From: Amycolatopsis mongoliensis
GTDB taxonomy: Bacteria; Actinomycetota; Actinomycetes; Mycobacteriales; Pseudonocardiaceae
Assembly (NCBI RefSeq): GCF_030285665.1
Contig: NZ_CP127295.1
Location: 5,456,001-5,520,000, forward strand
Reading direction: 5' to 3'
DNA: 64,000 nucleotides
The notes under the pieces were generated by a model, which saw only the letters and a program-made list of their open reading frames with translations, was not told the origin of the DNA and did not search any database. Positions 27,133 to 38,883 of the stretch are shown here, one piece after another. The translations under genes were made by a program, and so were the position numbers. How positions within the stretch are numbered: the first letter of the stretch is position 1; each line of letters opens with the position of its first letter.

Positions 27133-29405
27133 CGGTGCCGGAGTCGACGTACCGGGTGCAGCTGCGCCCGGAGTTCTCCTTCAGCGACGCCGCCGGCATC
27201 GCCGGCTACCTGCGTGACCTGGGCATCGGCGCGCTCTACGCGTCGCCGGTGCTGGACGCGGCACCCGGCTCGACCCACGGCTACGACGTCGTCGACCCGA
27301 CGCGCGCCCGGCCCGCGCTGGGCGGCGAATCCGCGCGCCACGAGCTCAGCGCGCTGCTGAAGGAGCTCGGGCTGGGCCTGGTCGTCGACATCGTGCCCAA
27401 CCACATGTCGGTCGAGGTGCCGAAGGTCAACCGGTGGTGGTGGGACGTGCTCGCGCACGGCCGGGAGTCGGAGTTCGCCTCCTCTTTCGACGTCGACTGG
27501 GGCCGGGGCCCGATCCTGTTGCCGGTGCTCGGCGAGGACGGCGCCGTCGCCGAGCTGACCGTCGAGGGAGACGAGCTGGTCTACTACGACCACCGCTTCC
27601 CGATCGCGCCCGGCACGGAAGGCGGGACGCCCCAAGAGGTCCACGAGCGCCAGCACTACCGCCTGATCGGCTGGCGCCGCGGCAACGCGGAGCTGACCTA
27701 CCGCCGGTTCTTCGACATCACGAACCTGGCCGCGGTCCGCGTCGAAGACCCGGCCGTGTTCGCCGCGACGCACGGGGAGGTCCTGCGCTGGGTCGCCGAC
27801 GGCGACGTCACCGGCCTGCGCGTCGACCACCCGGACGGCCTCGCCGACCCGGGCGGCTACTTCCGGCGGCTGCGCGAGAACGCCCCGGGCGCCTGGATCG
27901 TGGCGGAGAAGATCCTGCACCCGGGCGAGCCGCTGCCGCAGAGCTGGGCGGTCGACGGCACCACCGGCTACGACGCCCTGCGCGAGATCGCCGGCGTCTT
28001 CGTCGACCTGGCGGCCGAGCCCGACTTCACCGCGCTGGCCACGGAGCTGGGGGTGAAGACCGGCTACCACCGCGTCGAGGCCGAGGCCCGGCGCCTGGTC
28101 ACCGACCACATCCTGGTGGCCGAGGTCCGGCGGATCGCGGCGCTGCTCCCGCACGTCGACCCCGAAACCGCTCGGCAGGCGGTCGCCGAGACGATGGTCG
28201 CCTTCCCCGTCTACCGCTCCTACCTCCCCGAGGGCGGGGCGCACTGGGGAGTCGCCATCGACGGAGCCCGGCGCGCCCGGCCCGACCTCGCCGAGGCGCT
28301 GACCGTCCTCGACGCCTTCGTGCGCGCCGCCCCCGAGAGCGAGCTGGCCACCCGCATCCAGCAGACGTCCGGCATGGTCGTGGCCAAGGGCACCGAGGAC
28401 ACGACGTTCTACCGCTACACGCGCTTCGCCGCGCTCAACGAGGTCGGCGGCAACCCGGACCGGTTCGGCCTCGGCGTCGAGGAGTTCCACCGCCTGGCGG
28501 CCGAGCGCGAAGCCGGCTACCCGGCCTCGATGACGACGCTGACCACGCACGACACGAAGCGCTCGGAGGACACCCGCGCGCGGATGGCGGTGCTCGCGGA
28601 GGTGCCCGGCGAGTTCGCCGACGCCGTCCGCCGGTGGACCGCGCGGCGCGGGATCGACGAGCCGTCGCTGAACCTCCTCGCCTGGCAGACGCTGGTCGCG
28701 GCCTGGCCGATCGAGCCGGCCCGGCTGCGGGACTACCTCGACAAGGCGGCCAAGGAGGGCAAGCTCCGGACCAGCTGGACCAGCCACGACGAGGCGTTCG
28801 AGGCCGACGTCGCCGCCTGGCCCGAAGACGTCCTGGGCGACGCCGGGCTGGCTGCGGAGGTCGAGGCGTTCGCCGCCCGGATCACCGGGCCCGGCTACGT
28901 CAACTCCCTCGGCCAGAAGCTGGTGCAGCTGACCGCGCCCGGCGTCCCGGACGTCTACCAGGGCACCGAGCTGTGGGACTTCTCGCTGGTCGACCCGGAC
29001 AACCGCCGCCCGGTCGACTATGCCGTCCGCCGCGAGATCCTGGCGCGGGTCGCCGACGGCGAGCTGCCGGAGATCGACGCGTCGGGCGCGGCGAAGCTGC
29101 TCGTCGTGCACAAGGCGCTGCGGCTGCGCCGCGAGCACCCGGCGCTGTTCCGCGGCTACCGGCCGCTGCGGGCCGAGGGAGCGGCCGCGGAGCACGTCCT
29201 GGCCTACACGCGCAGCCCGGACCTCGCCGTGGCGGTGACCCGGCTGCCCGTCGGCCTCGAAGCCGGCGGTGGCTGGCGCGGCACCGTGCTCCCGTTGCCC
29301 GCCGGCGTCTGGACCGACGTCCTGACCGGCCACGACACGACCGGCGACGTGGCCACCCTGTTCGAGCGGTACCCCGTGGCGTTGCTGGTGCGAGGAGACG
29401 CATGA
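27129..29405 (+). CDS. treY: Maltooligosyltrehalose synthase
   Basis: A 758-residue GH13_26 enzyme that converts the reducing-end alpha-1,4 bond of a maltodextrin to alpha,alpha-1,1, giving maltooligosyl-trehalose. The family opening TYRVQLRPEFSF is at residues 7-18. Catalytic residues are D233 (GLRVDHPDGL), E260 (IVAEKIL) and D475 (TTHDTKRSED), and PDVYQGTELWDFSLVDPDN is near residue 600. Overlaps of 4 bp join it to glgX1 before and treZ after. The three genes form one coupled unit. Confidence 0.96.
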   Translation: MTVPESTYRVQLRPEFSFSDAAGIAGYLRDLGIGALYASPVLDAAPGSTHGYDVVDPTRARPALGGESARHELSALLKELGLGLVVDIVPNHMSVEVPKVNRWWWDVLAHGRESEFASSFDVDWGRGPILLPVLGEDGAVAELTVEGDELVYYDHRFPIAPGTEGGTPQEVHERQHYRLIGWRRGNAELTYRRFFDITNLAAVRVEDPAVFAATHGEVLRWVADGDVTGLRVDHPDGLADPGGYFRRLRENAPGAWIVAEKILHPGEPLPQSWAVDGTTGYDALREIAGVFVDLAAEPDFTALATELGVKTGYHRVEAEARRLVTDHILVAEVRRIAALLPHVDPETARQAVAETMVAFPVYRSYLPEGGAHWGVAIDGARRARPDLAEALTVLDAFVRAAPESELATRIQQTSGMVVAKGTEDTTFYRYTRFAALNEVGGNPDRFGLGVEEFHRLAAEREAGYPASMTTLTTHDTKRSEDTRARMAVLAEVPGEFADAVRRWTARRGIDEPSLNLLAWQTLVAAWPIEPARLRDYLDKAAKEGKLRTSWTSHDEAFEADVAAWPEDVLGDAGLAAEVEAFAARITGPGYVNSLGQKLVQLTAPGVPDVYQGTELWDFSLVDPDNRRPVDYAVRREILARVADGELPEIDASGAAKLLVVHKALRLRREHPALFRGYRPLRAEGAAAEHVLAYTRSPDLAVAVTRLPVGLEAGGGWRGTVLPLPAGVWTDVLTGHDTTGDVATLFERYPVALLVRGDA

Positions 29406-31114
29406 GGTTCAGCGTGTGGGCCCCGTCGGCCCGCCGGGTCCGGGTGAGCGTCGACGCCGGCGTGCACGAGATGACCGCCGGCGAGGGCGGCTGGTGGCAC
29501 GCCGAGGCCGAGGGCATCAACTACGCCTTCCTCCTCGACGACTCCCGCGACCGCCTGCCGGACCCGCGGTCGCGGTGGCAGCCGCACGGCGTCCACCAGG
29601 AGTCCCGCGTCTACGACCACGCGGAGTTCGAGTGGACCGACGACGCCTGGCACGGCCGGCAGCTGCCCGGCGGTGTCGTCTACGAGCTGCACGTCGGCAC
29701 GTTCACCGAAGGCGGCACCTTCGACGCGGCGATCGACCGGCTCGACCACCTCGTCGAGCTCGGCATCACCCACGTCGAGCTGCTGCCGGTCAACTCCTTC
29801 GACGGCACCGCGGGCTGGGGCTACGACGGCGTCCTCTGGGGCGCGGTCCACCAGCCCTACGGCGGGCCGGACGGCTTCAAGCGGTTCGTCGACGCGGCCC
29901 ACGCGCGCGGCCTGGCCGTCGTGCTCGACGTCGTCTACAACCACCTCGGGCCCTCGGGCGCCTACCTCGACCGGTTCGGGCCGTACTTCGCCGGGCAGAA
30001 CGACTGGGGTCCCGGCCTGAACCTCGACGGCGCCGGCTCGGACGAGGTCCGCCGGTACGTCGTCGACAACGCGCTGAGCTGGTTCCGCGACTTCCACGTC
30101 GACGCGCTGCGCCTGGACGCCGTGCACGCGCTGCTCGACCGGCGGGCCGTCCACCTGCTCGAACAGCTCGCCGTCGAGACCGAGGCCCTGTCCTCGGCGC
30201 TGAACCGGCCGCTGACGCTGATCGCCGAGTCCGACCTCAACGACCCGAAGCTGGTCACGCCCCGCGAGCGCGGCGGGTACGGCCTGCACGCCCAGTGGTC
30301 GGACGACTTCCACCACGTGCTGCACGTCAAGCTCACCGGCGAGACGTCGGGCTACTACACCGACTTCGCCGCGCAGGACGCCCTCGAGCGGGTGCTGCGC
30401 GAGGTGTTCTTCCACGCGGGGACCTGGTCGTCGTTCCGCGAGCGGACCCACGGCCGCCCGGTCGACACCCGGACCGTGCCGGGCCACCGCTTCCTCGCCT
30501 ACCTGCAGAACCACGACCAGATCGGCAACCGCGCGACCGGCGACCGGCTGTCGGCGACCGTTTCGCCCGGCCGGCTGGCCTGCGGCGCGGCCCTCCTGTT
30601 CTGCTCGCCGTTCACGCCGATGGTGTTCATGGGGGAGGAGTGGGCGGCGAGCACGCCGTGGCAGTTCTTCGCCTCCTTCCCCGACCCGGAGCTGGCCGAG
30701 GCCGTGCGCACGGGCCGCCGTCGCGAGTTCGCCCGGCACGGCTGGGGCGAGGCCGACGTGCCCGACCCGATGGACCCGGCCACGGTCGAGCGCTCCCGGC
30801 TCGACTGGGCCGAGGCCGACGCGCCCGGGCACCGCGAGGTGCTGGAGCTGTACCGGACGCTCATCCGGCTGCGCCGCGAACACCCCGAGCTGGCCGCCCC
30901 GTGGGTCGCCGACCTGCGGGTGGACACCGCGCCGGACGGCTCGTGGCTCGTGCTGCACCGCGGCGCGCTGCGGCTGGCGGTCAACTTCGGCGCCGGTCCG
31001 GTCACGCTGCCGCTGGGGGCCACCGCGACCCTGCTGAGCTGGGGCGAAGCCGCCGTGGACAGTGGTGCCGCCGAGCTGCCGCCGGACAGTTTCGTTCTGG
31101 TCGAAACCCGATAA
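29402..31114 (+). CDS. treZ: Maltooligosyltrehalose trehalohydrolase
   Basis: A 570-residue GH13_10 enzyme that cuts trehalose from the end made by TreY. The start ATG at 29402 overlaps the treY stop, with GAGGAG upstream, and gives the family N-terminus MRFSVWAPSARRV. D239 (LRLDAVHAL), E276 (LIAESDLND) and D372 (QNHDQIGNR) form the expected active site, with the FMGEEWAASTPWQFF motif after it. Together with TreY it offers an ATP-free route from glycogen to trehalose. glgX2 follows after 50 bp. Confidence 0.96.
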   Translation: MRFSVWAPSARRVRVSVDAGVHEMTAGEGGWWHAEAEGINYAFLLDDSRDRLPDPRSRWQPHGVHQESRVYDHAEFEWTDDAWHGRQLPGGVVYELHVGTFTEGGTFDAAIDRLDHLVELGITHVELLPVNSFDGTAGWGYDGVLWGAVHQPYGGPDGFKRFVDAAHARGLAVVLDVVYNHLGPSGAYLDRFGPYFAGQNDWGPGLNLDGAGSDEVRRYVVDNALSWFRDFHVDALRLDAVHALLDRRAVHLLEQLAVETEALSSALNRPLTLIAESDLNDPKLVTPRERGGYGLHAQWSDDFHHVLHVKLTGETSGYYTDFAAQDALERVLREVFFHAGTWSSFRERTHGRPVDTRTVPGHRFLAYLQNHDQIGNRATGDRLSATVSPGRLACGAALLFCSPFTPMVFMGEEWAASTPWQFFASFPDPELAEAVRTGRRREFARHGWGEADVPDPMDPATVERSRLDWAEADAPGHREVLELYRTLIRLRREHPELAAPWVADLRVDTAPDGSWLVLHRGALRLAVNFGAGPVTLPLGATATLLSWGEAAVDSGAAELPPDSFVLVETR

Positions 31115-31164
31115 CCGGACGGCACATCGCGCGCGGAACGGGCCGGATCTGGGACGATTCAGGA

Positions 31165-33312
31165 ATGGCCACACGACCCTCGACCCAGCACGTCCTCGCC
31201 GGACGCCCGTTCCCGCTCGGCGCCCACCCCGAGGCGGGCGGGGTCCGGTTCGCGATCACCTCCGCCGTCGCGGACGCGGTCGACCTGTGCCTGATCGACG
31301 CCGACGGGTCCGAACGGCGGATCGCGCTCACCGAGCGCACGTTCGGCGTCTGGCACGGCCTGGTGCCCGGGGTGACGCCGGGGCAGCGGTACGGCTACCG
31401 GGTCCACGGCCCGTACGACCCGGCCCGCGGCCTGCGCTGCAACCCGCACAAGCTGCTCCTCGACCCGTACGCCCGGCAGATCACCGGCGGGCTCACCGAC
31501 CTGCGCGCGGCCCAGGGCTTCACCGGCGACCCCGAGCGCGGCCCGATGTCCACAGTGGACTCCCTGGGCAGCGTGCCGCTGTCGGTGGTGTCCTCGCCGG
31601 GCGGGCCGGACACCGGGGTCAAGCCGGAGGTCCCGTTCGAAGAGGCGGTGATCTACGAGCTGCACGTCAAGGGGTTCACGCAGCAGCACCCGTTCATCCC
31701 GGAGGCGCTGCGCGGCACCTACCTCGGCCTGGCCCACCCGGTGGCCATCGAGTACCTGACCCGGCTGGGCGTCACGTCGGTGGAGCTGCTGCCGGTGCAC
31801 TCGTTCCTCGACGAACCGTCGCTGGTCCGGGCGGGGCGGCACAACTACTGGGGGTACTCGCCGCTCGGCTTCTTCGCGCCGCACGCCGCCTACGCCAGCG
31901 AGCCGGGCCACGAGGTCGAGGAGTTCCGGCTGATGGTGGCCGCCCTGCACGCGGCCGGCATCGAGGTGATCGTCGACGTCGTGTTCAACCACACCTGCGA
32001 GGGCGGTCCCGACGGGCCGACGCTGAGCTTCCGCGGGCTGAACGCGCCCGTGTACTACCTGCACACCGAGCGTGGCCACATGGCCGACATCACCGGCTGC
32101 GGCAACACCCTGGAGGCCGGCTCGCCGACCGTGGTCCGGCTGGTCACCGACTCGCTGCGGTACTGGACGCAGGAGCTGGGGGTCGACGGCTTCCGGTTCG
32201 ACCTGGCCAGCACGCTCGGCCGGGCCCGCGGCGGCGTGTTCGACCCGGCGTCGACGCTGCTCACCGCGATCACCACCGACCCGGAGCTCTCGCGCTGCAA
32301 GCTCATCGCCGAGCCGTGGGACGCCACCGGCGAGGGCTACCGCGTCGGCGGCTTCGGTGCGCAGTGGGCGGAGTGGAACGGCCGCTACCGCGACACCGTG
32401 CGGGACTTCTGGCGCGGTGCGACCGGCGTGCGCGACCTCGCCTACCGGCTGTCCGGCTCGTCGGACCTCTACGACCACAACCTGCGCCGGCCGTGGCAGT
32501 CGATCAACTTCGTCACCGCCCACGACGGCTTCACGCTGCGGGACCTGGTGTCCTACAACGAAAAGCACAACGAGGCCAACGGCGAGGACAACCGCGACGG
32601 CGGCAACGACAACCGCTCGTGGAACCACGGCGCCGAGGGCGACACGGCCGACCCGGGGATCCGCGAGCTGCGCGTGCGGCAGGTCCGGAACATGTTCGCC
32701 ACGCTGCTGCTGTCCACCGGCACCCCGATGATCACCGCGGGCGACGAGTTCTGGCGGACCCAGCGCGGCAACAACAACGCGTACTGCCTCGACGACGAGA
32801 CGTCGTGGCTGGACTGGACCCCCGACGACCCCGAAGCGGAGGCCATGCTGGCGTTCGCCCGCCGGGTCGTGCGCCTGCGGGCGAACAGCCCGGCGCTGCG
32901 GCAGCCGGAGTTCTTCGAAGGCCGGACGACCCCGACCGGCAAGCCCGACCTGGTCTGGTTCCGCCCGGACGGCGAGGAGTTCGGCGAGACCGACTGGTTC
33001 GAGGACCGGCACACGCTCGGCATGTGGATCGACGGCTCGAACAGCCAGGCCCGCAACCGCGACGGCGAGCTGGTGCCCGACCACTCGTGGCTGATGTGGC
33101 TGCACGCGGGGGACGCGCCGGCCGAGGTGGTGCTGCCGGGCCGTGAGTACGGCGAGACGTTCAAGCCGACGCTCGACACGAGCACCGGCGACGGCAGCCC
33201 GGCCAACCCGGGCCCGCTCGAGGCCAAGAGCCGGCTGACGCTGCAGTCCCGGTCGCTGCTCCTGCTCCGCGCCCCCCGCCTGGCCGCGGAGCAGCCGCCC
33301 GAAGGCCCCTGA
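31165..33312 (+). CDS. glgX: Glycogen debranching enzyme GlgX (copy 2)
   Basis: A second, full-length GH13_11 debranching enzyme (715 residues), clearly homologous to copy 1 and sharing long blocks such as TAHDGF and [18 protein letters not shown]. It keeps D346, E383 and D454. The N-terminal domain and the 90-125 loop differ most, so the two copies are not a recent duplication. GGAATGG is the only weak ribosome-binding context at ATG 31165, but this start gives the expected family N-terminus. It closes the first half of the cluster; the compound hairpin at 33351 separates it from glgE. Confidence 0.93.
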   Translation: MATRPSTQHVLAGRPFPLGAHPEAGGVRFAITSAVADAVDLCLIDADGSERRIALTERTFGVWHGLVPGVTPGQRYGYRVHGPYDPARGLRCNPHKLLLDPYARQITGGLTDLRAAQGFTGDPERGPMSTVDSLGSVPLSVVSSPGGPDTGVKPEVPFEEAVIYELHVKGFTQQHPFIPEALRGTYLGLAHPVAIEYLTRLGVTSVELLPVHSFLDEPSLVRAGRHNYWGYSPLGFFAPHAAYASEPGHEVEEFRLMVAALHAAGIEVIVDVVFNHTCEGGPDGPTLSFRGLNAPVYYLHTERGHMADITGCGNTLEAGSPTVVRLVTDSLRYWTQELGVDGFRFDLASTLGRARGGVFDPASTLLTAITTDPELSRCKLIAEPWDATGEGYRVGGFGAQWAEWNGRYRDTVRDFWRGATGVRDLAYRLSGSSDLYDHNLRRPWQSINFVTAHDGFTLRDLVSYNEKHNEANGEDNRDGGNDNRSWNHGAEGDTADPGIRELRVRQVRNMFATLLLSTGTPMITAGDEFWRTQRGNNNAYCLDDETSWLDWTPDDPEAEAMLAFARRVVRLRANSPALRQPEFFEGRTTPTGKPDLVWFRPDGEEFGETDWFEDRHTLGMWIDGSNSQARNRDGELVPDHSWLMWLHAGDAPAEVVLPGREYGETFKPTLDTSTGDGSPANPGPLEAKSRLTLQSRSLLLLRAPRLAAEQPPEGP

Positions 33313-33350
33313 CGATCCGTGCTCGAAGGGTCGGCACGCGTGATCAGGAG

Positions 33351-33420
33351 GTCGACACGCGTGATGGAAGGGTCGACACGGCAGCCGAACCGTGTCGACC
33401 TCTCGATCACGCGTGTCGAC
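33351..33420. terminator. Compound two-tier hairpin between glgX2 and glgE
   Basis: The outer arms GTCGACACGCGTGAT (33351-33365) and its exact complement (33406-33420) enclose a 5-nt internal bulge on each side. Inside it lies an inner stem GGTCGACACGG (33371-33381) with CCGTGTCGACC (33390-33400) and an 8-nt loop. Extra direct copies of the word flank it at about 33327-33346. It is probably a terminator or insulator that splits the glucan cluster into two transcription units. A related structure follows glgB. Confidence 0.8.
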
Positions 33421-33668
33421 CCTTCTGTCACGTAAGCCGTGTCGTCCATTCGGGTACGGCTCGTGGCCGTTCGGGTCCGCGTGTCGTGCGGCGGCGTTCG
33501 CCCCCGGCCGTAACCTGCCGGACATCCACCGGAAATTCGTTGCGGCGAAAGCGTTTCGACCGGACAAGCCTGGGTACTCGGGTAGAGAACCCTGCCTCCC
33601 AGGCGCTTGATCGAGTCAGGCAGACTGTCGTCGCCTGCGTCCAACCGACACACCGAGGGGCGTTGCCC
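33421..33668. promoter_or_regulatory. Upstream region of the glgE operon
   Basis: This 248-bp stretch lies between the compound hairpin and the glgE start. It has no supported gene. Given the strong hairpin before it, the glgE-treS-mak-glgB promoter should be here. TAGAGA at 33583-33588 could be a -10 box, but no -35 sits at proper spacing, so I do not call the promoter itself. Confidence 0.4.
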
Positions 33669-35651
<1,983 letters not shown>

Positions 35652-35691
35652 CAGGGGAAGGAAAACGGACCTAGGGACTGAGGTGGAACAC

Positions 35692-37500
35692 ATGGCGGAG
35701 GAGGCCCGCCCCGACGCGGCGCTCGGGCTGGAAGGCGTGCCGCACACCGGTGAGGCGATGACCGCCGACGGCATGCTCGTGGAGCCCCAGGCCGGCGACT
35801 TCCGCTCGGCGCAGCAGGCGCCGAGCAACCCGGAGTGGTTCAAGGGCGCGGTGTTCTACGAGGTGCTGGTGCGCGCCTTCGCCGACTCGAACGGCGACGG
35901 CACCGGCGACCTGCGCGGCCTGGCCGGCCGGCTGGACTACCTGGCCTGGCTCGGCATCGACTGCCTCTGGCTGCCGCCGTTCTACGCGTCTCCGCTGCGC
36001 GACGGCGGGTACGACATCAGCGACTTCCGTGCGGTGCTGCCGGAGTTCGGCAGCGTCGAGGACTTCGTGTTCCTGCTGAACGAGGCGCACCGGCGCGGCA
36101 TCCGGGTGATCACCGACCTGGTGCTCAACCACACCTCGGACGCGCACCCGTGGTTCCAGCAGTCCCGCCACGATCCCGACGGTCCGTACGGCGACTACTA
36201 CGTGTGGAGCGACGACGACTCCCGCTACGCCGACGCGCGGATCATCTTCGTCGACACCGAGACGTCGAACTGGACCTACGACCCGGTGCGCGGTCAGTTC
36301 TACTGGCACCGGTTCTTCTCCCACCAGCCCGACCTGAACTTCGAAAACGTCGACGTCCAGAACGCGATGATCGACACCCTGCGGTTCTGGCTGGACCTGG
36401 GCATCGACGGGTTCCGGCTGGACGCCGTGCCGTACCTGTTCGAGCAGGAGGGCACCAACTGCGAGAACCTGCCGCGCACGCACGAGTTCCTCAAGCGCTG
36501 CCGCAAGGTCGTCGACGACGAGTACCCCGGGCGGATCCTGCTCGCCGAGGCCAACCAGTGGCCCTCGGACGTCGTCGAATACTTCGGCGACCCGGCGGTG
36601 GGCGGCGACGAGTGCCACATGGCGTTCCACTTCCCGCTGATGCCGCGGATCTTCATGGCGGTGCGGCGGGAGTCGCGGTTCCCGATCTCGGAGATCATGA
36701 CGCAGACGCCGGAGATCCCCAGCGGCAGCCAGTGGGGCATCTTCCTGCGCAACCACGACGAGCTGACCCTCGAGATGGTCACCGACGACGAGCGCGACTA
36801 CATGTACGCGGAGTACGCCAAGGACCCGCGCATGAAGGCCAACATCGGCATCCGCCGGAGGCTGGCCCCGCTGCTGGACAACGACCGCAACCAGCAGGAG
36901 CTCTTCACCGCGATGCTGCTGTCCCTGCCGGGCTCGCCCGTTCTGTACTACGGTGACGAGATCGGCATGGGAGACAACATCTGGCTCGGAGACCGCGACG
37001 CGGTGCGCACCCCCATGCAGTGGACCCCGGACCGCAACGCCGGGTTCTCCTCCTGCGACCCGGGCCGGATCTACCTGCCGGTGATCATGGACCCGGTGTA
37101 CGGCTACCAGGGCCTGAACGTCGAGGCGCAGTCGAACAACGCGTCCTCGCTGCTGAACTGGACCCGGCGGATGATCGAGGTGCGCAAGGAGCACCACGCG
37201 TTCGCCGAAGGCGAGTTCGTCGACCTCGGCGGCTCGAACCCGAGCGTGCTGGCTTACAAGCGCCAGTGGCGGCGCCCGGACGGCGGCGAAGACGTCGTGC
37301 TCTGCGTGAACAACCTCTCCCGGTTCCCGCAGCCGGTGGAGCTGGATCTGTCCGCGCACCGCGGGTGCACGCCGGTGGAGCTCACCGGTGGCGTGCGGTT
37401 CCCCAGCATCGGGGACCTGTCGTACCTGCTGACGCTGCCCGGGCACGGCTTCTACTGGTTCCAGCTGACGATCCCGGGAGACGAAGGCGAAGCGAGGTGA
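35692..37500 (+). CDS. treS: Trehalose synthase / maltose alpha-D-glucosyltransferase
   Basis: A 602-residue GH13_16 enzyme interconverting trehalose and maltose. The first 45 residues are variable; then [19 protein letters not shown] opens the catalytic domain. D244 ([11 protein letters not shown]), E286 (LLAEANQWP) and D356 ([10 protein letters not shown]) are in place. GAGGTGG lies just before ATG 35692. It starts 40 bp after glgE and overlaps mak by 4 bp (GTGA). It supplies maltose to Mak. In mycobacteria TreS and Mak form a stable complex, and the coupling here fits that. Confidence 0.97.
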   Translation: MAEEARPDAALGLEGVPHTGEAMTADGMLVEPQAGDFRSAQQAPSNPEWFKGAVFYEVLVRAFADSNGDGTGDLRGLAGRLDYLAWLGIDCLWLPPFYASPLRDGGYDISDFRAVLPEFGSVEDFVFLLNEAHRRGIRVITDLVLNHTSDAHPWFQQSRHDPDGPYGDYYVWSDDDSRYADARIIFVDTETSNWTYDPVRGQFYWHRFFSHQPDLNFENVDVQNAMIDTLRFWLDLGIDGFRLDAVPYLFEQEGTNCENLPRTHEFLKRCRKVVDDEYPGRILLAEANQWPSDVVEYFGDPAVGGDECHMAFHFPLMPRIFMAVRRESRFPISEIMTQTPEIPSGSQWGIFLRNHDELTLEMVTDDERDYMYAEYAKDPRMKANIGIRRRLAPLLDNDRNQQELFTAMLLSLPGSPVLYYGDEIGMGDNIWLGDRDAVRTPMQWTPDRNAGFSSCDPGRIYLPVIMDPVYGYQGLNVEAQSNNASSLLNWTRRMIEVRKEHHAFAEGEFVDLGGSNPSVLAYKRQWRRPDGGEDVVLCVNNLSRFPQPVELDLSAHRGCTPVELTGGVRFPSIGDLSYLLTLPGHGFYWFQLTIPGDEGEAR

Positions 37501-38879
37501 GTCCCTTGTCCGACCCGCGTGAGCTGGTCGACGACCTGACCGGCGACCTGATGGGCTGGCTGCCCGAGCAGCGCTGGTTCGCCGGAAAGGACCGGCCGGT
37601 GACCGGCGTCCGGCCACTCGGCGTGACCGAGCTGGTCGAAGGCGATCCGCAGCTGCTGCACGTGGTCGTCGAGGTCGCCCAGGGCGATCGGCGGGAGCCC
37701 TACCAGCTGCTCGTGGGCCGGCGGACGCACCCGCCGGAGATCTCGTCGGGCAGCTGGATCGGCGCCGTCGGTGCCCTCAACGCGTACGAGGCATCCGGGG
37801 ACCTGGACCTCACCGGCGTGCTGCTGGACCTGATGGCCCGCGAGGAGCGGGTGGGTGCGCTCGCGTTCGCGCACGAACCGGGCGTGGAACTGGAGACCGG
37901 GCTACGGGCGCGGCCGATCACGTCGGAGCAGAGCAACACCTCCCTGGTCTACAGCGGGCAGTACATCCTCAAGCTGTTCCGGAAGCTGACGCCGGGAACG
38001 AACAAGGACCTGCTCCTGCACCGCGCGCTGCAGGCGGTCGGCAGCAAGCACATCGCGCAGCCGCTCGGCTCGATCACCGGCGAGCTGGACGGGAAGCCGA
38101 CCACGGTGGGCATGCTCCAGCACTTCGTCCCCGACGCGGTCGACGGCTGGGCCATGGCCACCACCAGCGTCCGCGACCTGATGGCCGCGCCGGAGCTGCA
38201 CGCCGAGGAAGTCGGCGGCGACTTCGCCGGCGAGGCCGAGCGACTCGGGCGCGCCGTCGCCGAGGTGCACGCGGACCTGGCCCAGGCGCTCGGCACGGAG
38301 GCGGTGGACGCCGACGAGCTCGAACGCACGACGAAGGCGATGGCCGCCCGGCTCGACGCGGTCGCCGGGCGGGTGCCGGAGCTGGCCCCGTACGCGCCGG
38401 CACTGCGGACGGCGTTCGAGAAGCTGCGCACGCTGTCCGCCGACTCCGTGACCATGCAGTACATCCACGGCGACCTGCACCTCGGTCAGGTGCTGCGGAC
38501 GGTCACCGGCTGGCTGCTGATCGACTTCGAGGGCGAGCCGGCGGCCCCGGTGGAGGAGCGCCACGCGCTGCGGTCGCCGTTGCGCGACGTGGCGGGCATG
38601 CTGAGGTCGTTCGACTACGCGGCCCAGCAGATGCTGGTCGGGCAGCCGGACGAACCGGCGCTGGCCCAGCGGGCCATGGAGTGGTCGCAGCGCAACCGGG
38701 CGGCGTTCTGCGAGGGCTACGCCGCGGTGGCGGCCGACCCGCGTGACCAGGGCGAGCTGCTGCGCGCCTTCGAACTGGACAAGGCGGTCTACGAAGTGGG
38801 TTACGAGCACGCGAACCGGCCCGACTGGCTGGGCGTGCCGCTCGCCTCGATCGCCCGGATCACCGATGGAGAGGGATGA
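37497..38879 (+). CDS. mak: Maltokinase
   Basis: A 460-residue maltokinase (Pep2/Mak) that makes maltose 1-phosphate from maltose and ATP. It has the eukaryotic-kinase-like core with [12 protein letters not shown] (catalytic D326) and LIDFEGEP (metal-binding D343). The N-terminal cap begins [17 protein letters not shown]. The GTG at 37497 overlaps the treS stop; a TTG three codons on is a less likely start. It is a separate gene here, whereas in many actinomycetes treS and mak are fused. glgB begins 4 bp after its stop. Confidence 0.96.
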   Translation: MSPLSDPRELVDDLTGDLMGWLPEQRWFAGKDRPVTGVRPLGVTELVEGDPQLLHVVVEVAQGDRREPYQLLVGRRTHPPEISSGSWIGAVGALNAYEASGDLDLTGVLLDLMAREERVGALAFAHEPGVELETGLRARPITSEQSNTSLVYSGQYILKLFRKLTPGTNKDLLLHRALQAVGSKHIAQPLGSITGELDGKPTTVGMLQHFVPDAVDGWAMATTSVRDLMAAPELHAEEVGGDFAGEAERLGRAVAEVHADLAQALGTEAVDADELERTTKAMAARLDAVAGRVPELAPYAPALRTAFEKLRTLSADSVTMQYIHGDLHLGQVLRTVTGWLLIDFEGEPAAPVEERHALRSPLRDVAGMLRSFDYAAQQMLVGQPDEPALAQRAMEWSQRNRAAFCEGYAAVAADPRDQGELLRAFELDKAVYEVGYEHANRPDWLGVPLASIARITDGEG

Positions 38880-38883
38880 CGCC

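Noticed and set aside
24769..33567. Long leftward open frames opposite glgX1, treY, treZ and glgX2
   Set aside because: They are antisense shadows with Val/Arg/Asp/Gly-biased composition. The forward frames encode full-length enzymes with all catalytic residues.
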